The notes beneath the pieces are model-generated. The model made no database searches. It saw only the letters and a list, made by a program, of their open reading frames with translations, and had not been told where the DNA came from. Position numbers and translations under genes: made by a program. From assembly GCA_034770075.1 (NCBI GenBank), contig CM068385.1, positions 72,112,479-72,176,478 on the forward strand: a DNA stretch of 64,000 nt, in the 5' to 3' direction. This document shows, piece after piece, positions 60,101 through 64,000 of the stretch (within the stretch, counting starts at the first letter, position 1; every line of letters begins with the position of its first letter). Source of the stretch: Aralia elata. Lineage: Eukaryota; Streptophyta; Magnoliopsida; Apiales; Araliaceae.

Positions 60101-61379
60101 GAATTAGGTGTGTGACGTGTAAACGTCGAAACGCCGTGTAAAGTGTTAATGAACTTGAATAATGTCTCGATTCAAATGAAACGAACATTATAAGATACGG
60201 GATGGGGTTAATGTAACCAATAAGTATTGATGGTGATAAGGGTCGTAACGTCTTCAAACGACGCGACGCCGAGTAACGTTTTAGAGTTAATCGCGTTATT
60301 AATTTATAATGCGCGCGAACAATATGAGATAAGAGTTGTTATATTGTAAACCATTATATGAAGCCTTTTTAGTGGCTAATTGGTATTTTATTGTTAAATA
60401 AATTGTGTAGGATATTTGAAGGACGAGCCATCATAATTTGGCAAGGAACGCTTAAAGGCAAGTTCTTTCAGTAACTTGTTAACTTGTTTAAATGTATTGA
60501 AGTACATGACTTGATTACTAAATCTTTCACTATTATGTGGATTATATGAGAGCATGATTAAAGTGTGCATAACATGCAATTATGTGACTATATTGTTCTA
60601 TGTGGAACTTGAATTATTGTAAATATACAATGTGAGATGCATGAAGTATGCTATGAGATACATGATGCATATATATGGATGAATTGCATAAGATTTATAA
60701 TGCATGAGTAAGATGCATAGTATGAGAATCATGATGCATGGATAAAATGCAAACTTATGTGTTACGTGAAGCATGAAATGTGAAAACTGTCAGTTCTTGC
60801 TGAGCCGTCGTGCTCATTCTTGCAAAAATAAAACTTTTGCAGATTTACGATGCAATGCAATTATCTTGATATCGTGATGATAAGGATTAGAGGCACATGG
60901 AAACAGGAAGGTTGCTAAATGTCCCTTTACTGTATTTATTTAGTTATGATGACGGTATATGATGTACGTGAATTTGACTATGTAAACCCTGGGTTAGAAA
61001 TGAAGGTTATCCATTATAGTATTTATGATGTGATTATGTTAGTTACTTGTTATAGTAAACTACAAGGATGTCGATGTTGTATAAAGGACATTTTTATAAC
61101 GAATGTATTGGTTATTGAATAACCTTGCGAATATTCAGGGATTGGATAAAGTCAGAATCTGAACCTTGCGTTCACACATGAGATATTGTAAAGGATCATG
61201 GTATTTATTCAACCTTGGTCATAAGTGTTTTATTTAAGGTCTTCGTGCCTGGGATTAGATGAGGATATGTTGTTATATTATTGTTATTACATATTTTTAG
61301 TAAACCTATGTTGTATGGGTAGTACCGTGACGCGTCGGAATCGGGTTCAAGGTAAGACCCGAGTTTCGGGGGCGTTACA
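57131..61379 (+). repeat. LARD 3' LTR
   Basis: Copy of 50437-54674, with scattered substitutions and one dense patch of differences at about 58185-58525. The internal purine tract and TGTGACAACC are at 57384-57406. The GC-rich block is at 59488-59590. Confidence 0.93.
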
Positions 61380-62385
61380 CTCCTAATCATCTCTTTCTTT
61401 GACAATTTGAAATCACTAATGAAATAATAAGAAGGTCTTTATTATATCAAAAAAAAAATAAGAAGGTCTTCCTGAATCAAGACTTGTGTGAGATGTACAC
61501 ATCGTTTTGACCGCGATGTTGATGGGTTTGCTCCTTTTGATACTAATCAAACTTGAACGAAGTAATAGGACTCCTAATCACCTCTATCTTTAACTATTTG
61601 AAGGAACTAATGAAATAATAAGAAGGTCTCCCTGAATCAAGACTTGTGTGAGATGTACGCATCGTTTTGAACGCGATAGTGATGGGATTGCTCCTTTTGA
61701 TGCTAATCAAACTATAACAAAGTTATAAGACTCCTAATCACATCTATCTTTAACTATTTAAAGGAAATTAATGAAATAATAGGAAGGTCTACCCGAATCA
61801 AGACTTATGTGATATGTACGCATCGTTTTGAATACGATAGTGATGGGATTGCTCCTTTTGATACTAATCAAACTAGAACGAAGTATTAGTACTCCTAATC
61901 AATATCTTTAACTATTTGAAGGAACTAATGAAACAATAAGAAGGTTTCCCCGAATCTAAACTTATGTGAGATGTACACATCGTTTTGAACGCGATAGTGA
62001 TGTGATTGTTCCTTTTGATGCCAATCAAACTAGAACGAAGTATTAGGACTCCTAATCACCTCTTTCTTTGACAATTTAAAGGAAATATTGAAACAATATA
62101 AGGTCTCCCTAAATCATGACTTGTGTGAGGTGTACACATCATTTTGAACGCGATAGTGTTAATATTGCTCCTTTTGATGCTAATTAAACTAGAACGAAGT
62201 AATTGGACTTCTAATCACCTCTTTATTTGACTATTTGAAGGAACTAATGAAACAATAAGAAGGTCCCCTTGAATCAAAACTTGTGGGAGATGTACGCATC
62301 GTTTTGGATGCGATAGTGATGCGGTTGCTCCTTTTGACGCTAATCAAAATAGAACAGAGTAATAAGACTCGTAATCACCTCAAAG
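61380..62385. repeat. Satellite array resumed after LARD
   Basis: Units continue at 61569, 61729, 61890, 62047, 62206 and 62366 in the same phase as before the LARD. The first unit has a small local duplication around 61430-61470 (AATAAGAAGGTCTT twice). The array breaks off after AATCACCTC near 62381. Confidence 0.93.
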
Positions 62386-63130
62386 CAATTAAGAGACTTC
62401 GTTTCATTTTTAAAAAAAACTTTTTTGCTTGTTTTAATTTAAATTAATAACTCATTTTAATTTCATGCAAACGATGTTGTGACATATTGTTTAATTAATT
62501 AATTGGATATTAAACACTATTTTTTACACTAAATATGATTACTTAATTGCATGAATCAAAGTTAGTCAATCGCTCTCTCCTATTCTCACGTATATACCAT
62601 AAGTCTATAACACTAAAAAATTCAAAAATTTGTGAAATCAAGTTTGCACTTTTAATTATATCGTTTATAATTGTTATATATATAATAGTAATTGTACATT
62701 GACTACTAGTGAAGTCTCGATACATTGACGATTTGATTTCTCTATTCTCTATTTCGATTTGACAATTTCAATAACTCATTAAATGTAAGTAACTACATTG
62801 TATCATTCTTTAGACTTTAATTAATGTCAAATTATCATTGCATGATGATTAATGACTTTATTTATGTGATTTATGACATGGGTTATAATTTATTAAATTA
62901 TTAGTGATGTAAATTATAATAATTCAACAATCATTATTAAAAAAATTATAAAAATATTAAAATTATTTTAATTAAATTAGAGGTGAAGAAGTACACATTA
63001 GTATTTATTAATTATTTAATAAAAATGTATACTTACAATTAATTATTAAAAAAAATAAAAAGATGTTTAAGTAATAAAAAAGAAAATTACTACAAATTTA
63101 ACAATTATTGATAAGATAAATTTTAGAATT
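62386..63130. other. AT-rich sequence, no gene recognised
   Basis: Very AT-rich with poly-A runs. No ORF with a domain, no LTR edge and no terminal repeat found. Confidence 0.5.
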
Positions 63131-63436
63131 TAACACTCCCCTATTCCTTTTTAAATATCGTTTTAGAGAAGTGTTTTTGTTTCTGAATATTTGTTATTTA
63201 AGAATTTCAATTATGCATTAATTGTTTAATTTCTAATATTGCCCCAAGTACTAAAATTAATTTTGTTTCTCTCACTACTTTCTATCCAATAAGTAACACT
63301 CTCTTATTCCAATCCAAGGACAATATTGACATTTAAAGTTATTTTTAATTAAAAACATAATATTAATTGTTTTTCTTAACATGTCTGTCCATTTTTAAAA
63401 AGACAAAAAATAAGAGACTGAGGGACCGAGGGAGTA
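63131..63436. mobile_element. Stowaway-like MITE (Tc1/mariner type)
   Basis: The left end reads CTCCCCTATTCCTTTTTAAA and the right end GGGACCGAGGGAG followed by TA, imperfect versions of the Stowaway terminal repeat CTCCCTCCGT. Length about 300 bp, AT-rich, non-coding. The left TA lies at 63131-63132, a few bases before the repeat, so the border is approximate. Confidence 0.55.
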
Positions 63437-63489
63437 TGAAATAATCAACTATTTTTATTTAGAATTTTAAAAAGATTAAACATGTAAGA

Positions 63490-63791
63490 AATACATCTCA
63501 TGAGCTATCGCGAATAACTCAAACTGAACTCAAACAAGTCGAACCGAACCGAACTCGTACATGTTGAACCGAACACGAACATGTCGAACCGAACACGAAC
63601 GTGTCGAACCGAACTGAGCCCGAACTGTTCGCGAACATAGTCGAACCGAACTATATGGTTTGCGAACATGTTCGATCGAGCAATCGAGCGGAACATTATG
63701 TGCGAACTCGATTCGACTAGGTGATCAACTCGAACTCGAACCGAACCGAACCGAAGCGGTTCGCGAATAGTTCGGTTCGTTTGCAACCCTG
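63490..63791. repeat. CGAACCGAAC-rich terminal repeat block, possible hAT end
   Basis: Dense direct and inverted copies of TCGAACCGAAC and GTTCGCGAAC, ending CGTTTGCAACCCTG at 63791. Read on minus it begins CAGGGTTGCAAACGAACC, which resembles hAT-type termini with subterminal repeats. The other end was not found. The minus-strand ORF over it is repeat-encoded. Confidence 0.5.
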
Positions 63792-64000
63792 GTGATAGTG
63801 ATGGGATTGCTTCTCTTGATGCTAATCAAACTAGAACAAAATAATAGGACTCCTAATCACCTCTTTCTTTGACTATTTGAAGGAACTAATGAAACAATAA
63901 GAAGTTCTTCCTGAATCAAGACTTGTATGAGATGTACCCATAATTTTGAATGTGATAGTGATGCGATTACTCCTTCTGATGCTAATCAAACTAGAACGAT
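63792..64000. repeat. Satellite array resumed at window end
   Basis: Starts inside a unit at GTGATAGTGATGGGATTGCT and runs to the window edge, so the array continues to the right. Confidence 0.92.

Larger units (their letters stand above)
50437..61379 (+). mobile_element. LARD: large non-coding LTR retrotransposon derivative
   Basis: Two LTRs of 4238 and 4249 bp flank a 2456 bp interior. The ends are TGTAATATCC and GGCGTTACA. A perfect 5 bp duplication (CTCCT) flanks it, so it inserted as one unit into the satellite. The interior has an initiator-Met primer site and a polypurine tract but no gag or pol; its longest frame is about 75 codons and without a domain. LARDs typically have LTRs over 4 kb and a short non-coding interior. 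It must borrow proteins; its leader and pre-PPT hairpin match the Tekay-like element here. Confidence 0.92.

Noticed and set aside
63505..63786. 93-codon minus-strand ORF
   Set aside because: Made entirely of CGAACCGAAC repeats; no gene-like composition.

Overview
The window reads as nuclear DNA of a flowering plant, probably a eudicot with a large, repeat-rich genome. I find no host gene, rRNA or tRNA gene. Almost every base belongs to, or sits between, LTR retrotransposons, CACTA DNA transposons and one satellite array. The tRNA primer sites, plant-type retroelement lineages and CACTA subterminal repeats support a plant source; the species cannot be named from sequence alone.

Layout. (1) 1-9911: an Athila-like Ty3/gypsy element, cut by the window start in its 5' LTR, with a broken gag-pol that has lost the reverse transcriptase core, a broken third ORF, and a complete 3' LTR. 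(2) 9912-13319: the 3' end of a second, older Athila-like element. (3) 13320-20949: a pile of fragments: minus-strand LTR pieces, one CACTA end, an isolated gag piece and a Reina-type integrase. (4) 20950-29444: a decayed Ty1/copia element split by a 3.2 kb minus-strand solo LTR (22373-25587). (5) 29445-30712: inverted scraps of gypsy and copia. (6) 30713-46039: a Tekay-like chromovirus arranged LTR, internal, LTR, partial internal, with a 3.2 kb CACTA element at 33555-36786. The second leader still shows the empty CACTA site. (7) 46040-47560: a copia LTR and leader that run straight into (8) a satellite of about 160 bp units, 47561-50436 and 61380-62385, resuming at 63792. (9) 50437-61379: a LARD-type non-coding retrotransposon with 4.2 kb LTRs and a 2.5 kb interior, inserted in the satellite with a perfect 5 bp target duplication. 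(10) 62386-63791: AT-rich DNA with a Stowaway-like MITE and a repeat-rich transposon end.

How the parts relate. No protein-coding element here is intact: each pol has stops, frameshifts or deletions. The LARD shares its primer site, leader start and pre-PPT hairpin with the Tekay element, so a Tekay-type chromovirus is its likely helper. The most interesting signals are a covarying hairpin just upstream of the polypurine tract in the Tekay/LARD group, a fossil PPT/LTR boundary inside the LARD LTR, an extra coiled-coil ORF upstream of gag, the satellite that begins where a copia leader ends, and GC-rich palindromic phrases carried by several unrelated retroelements.
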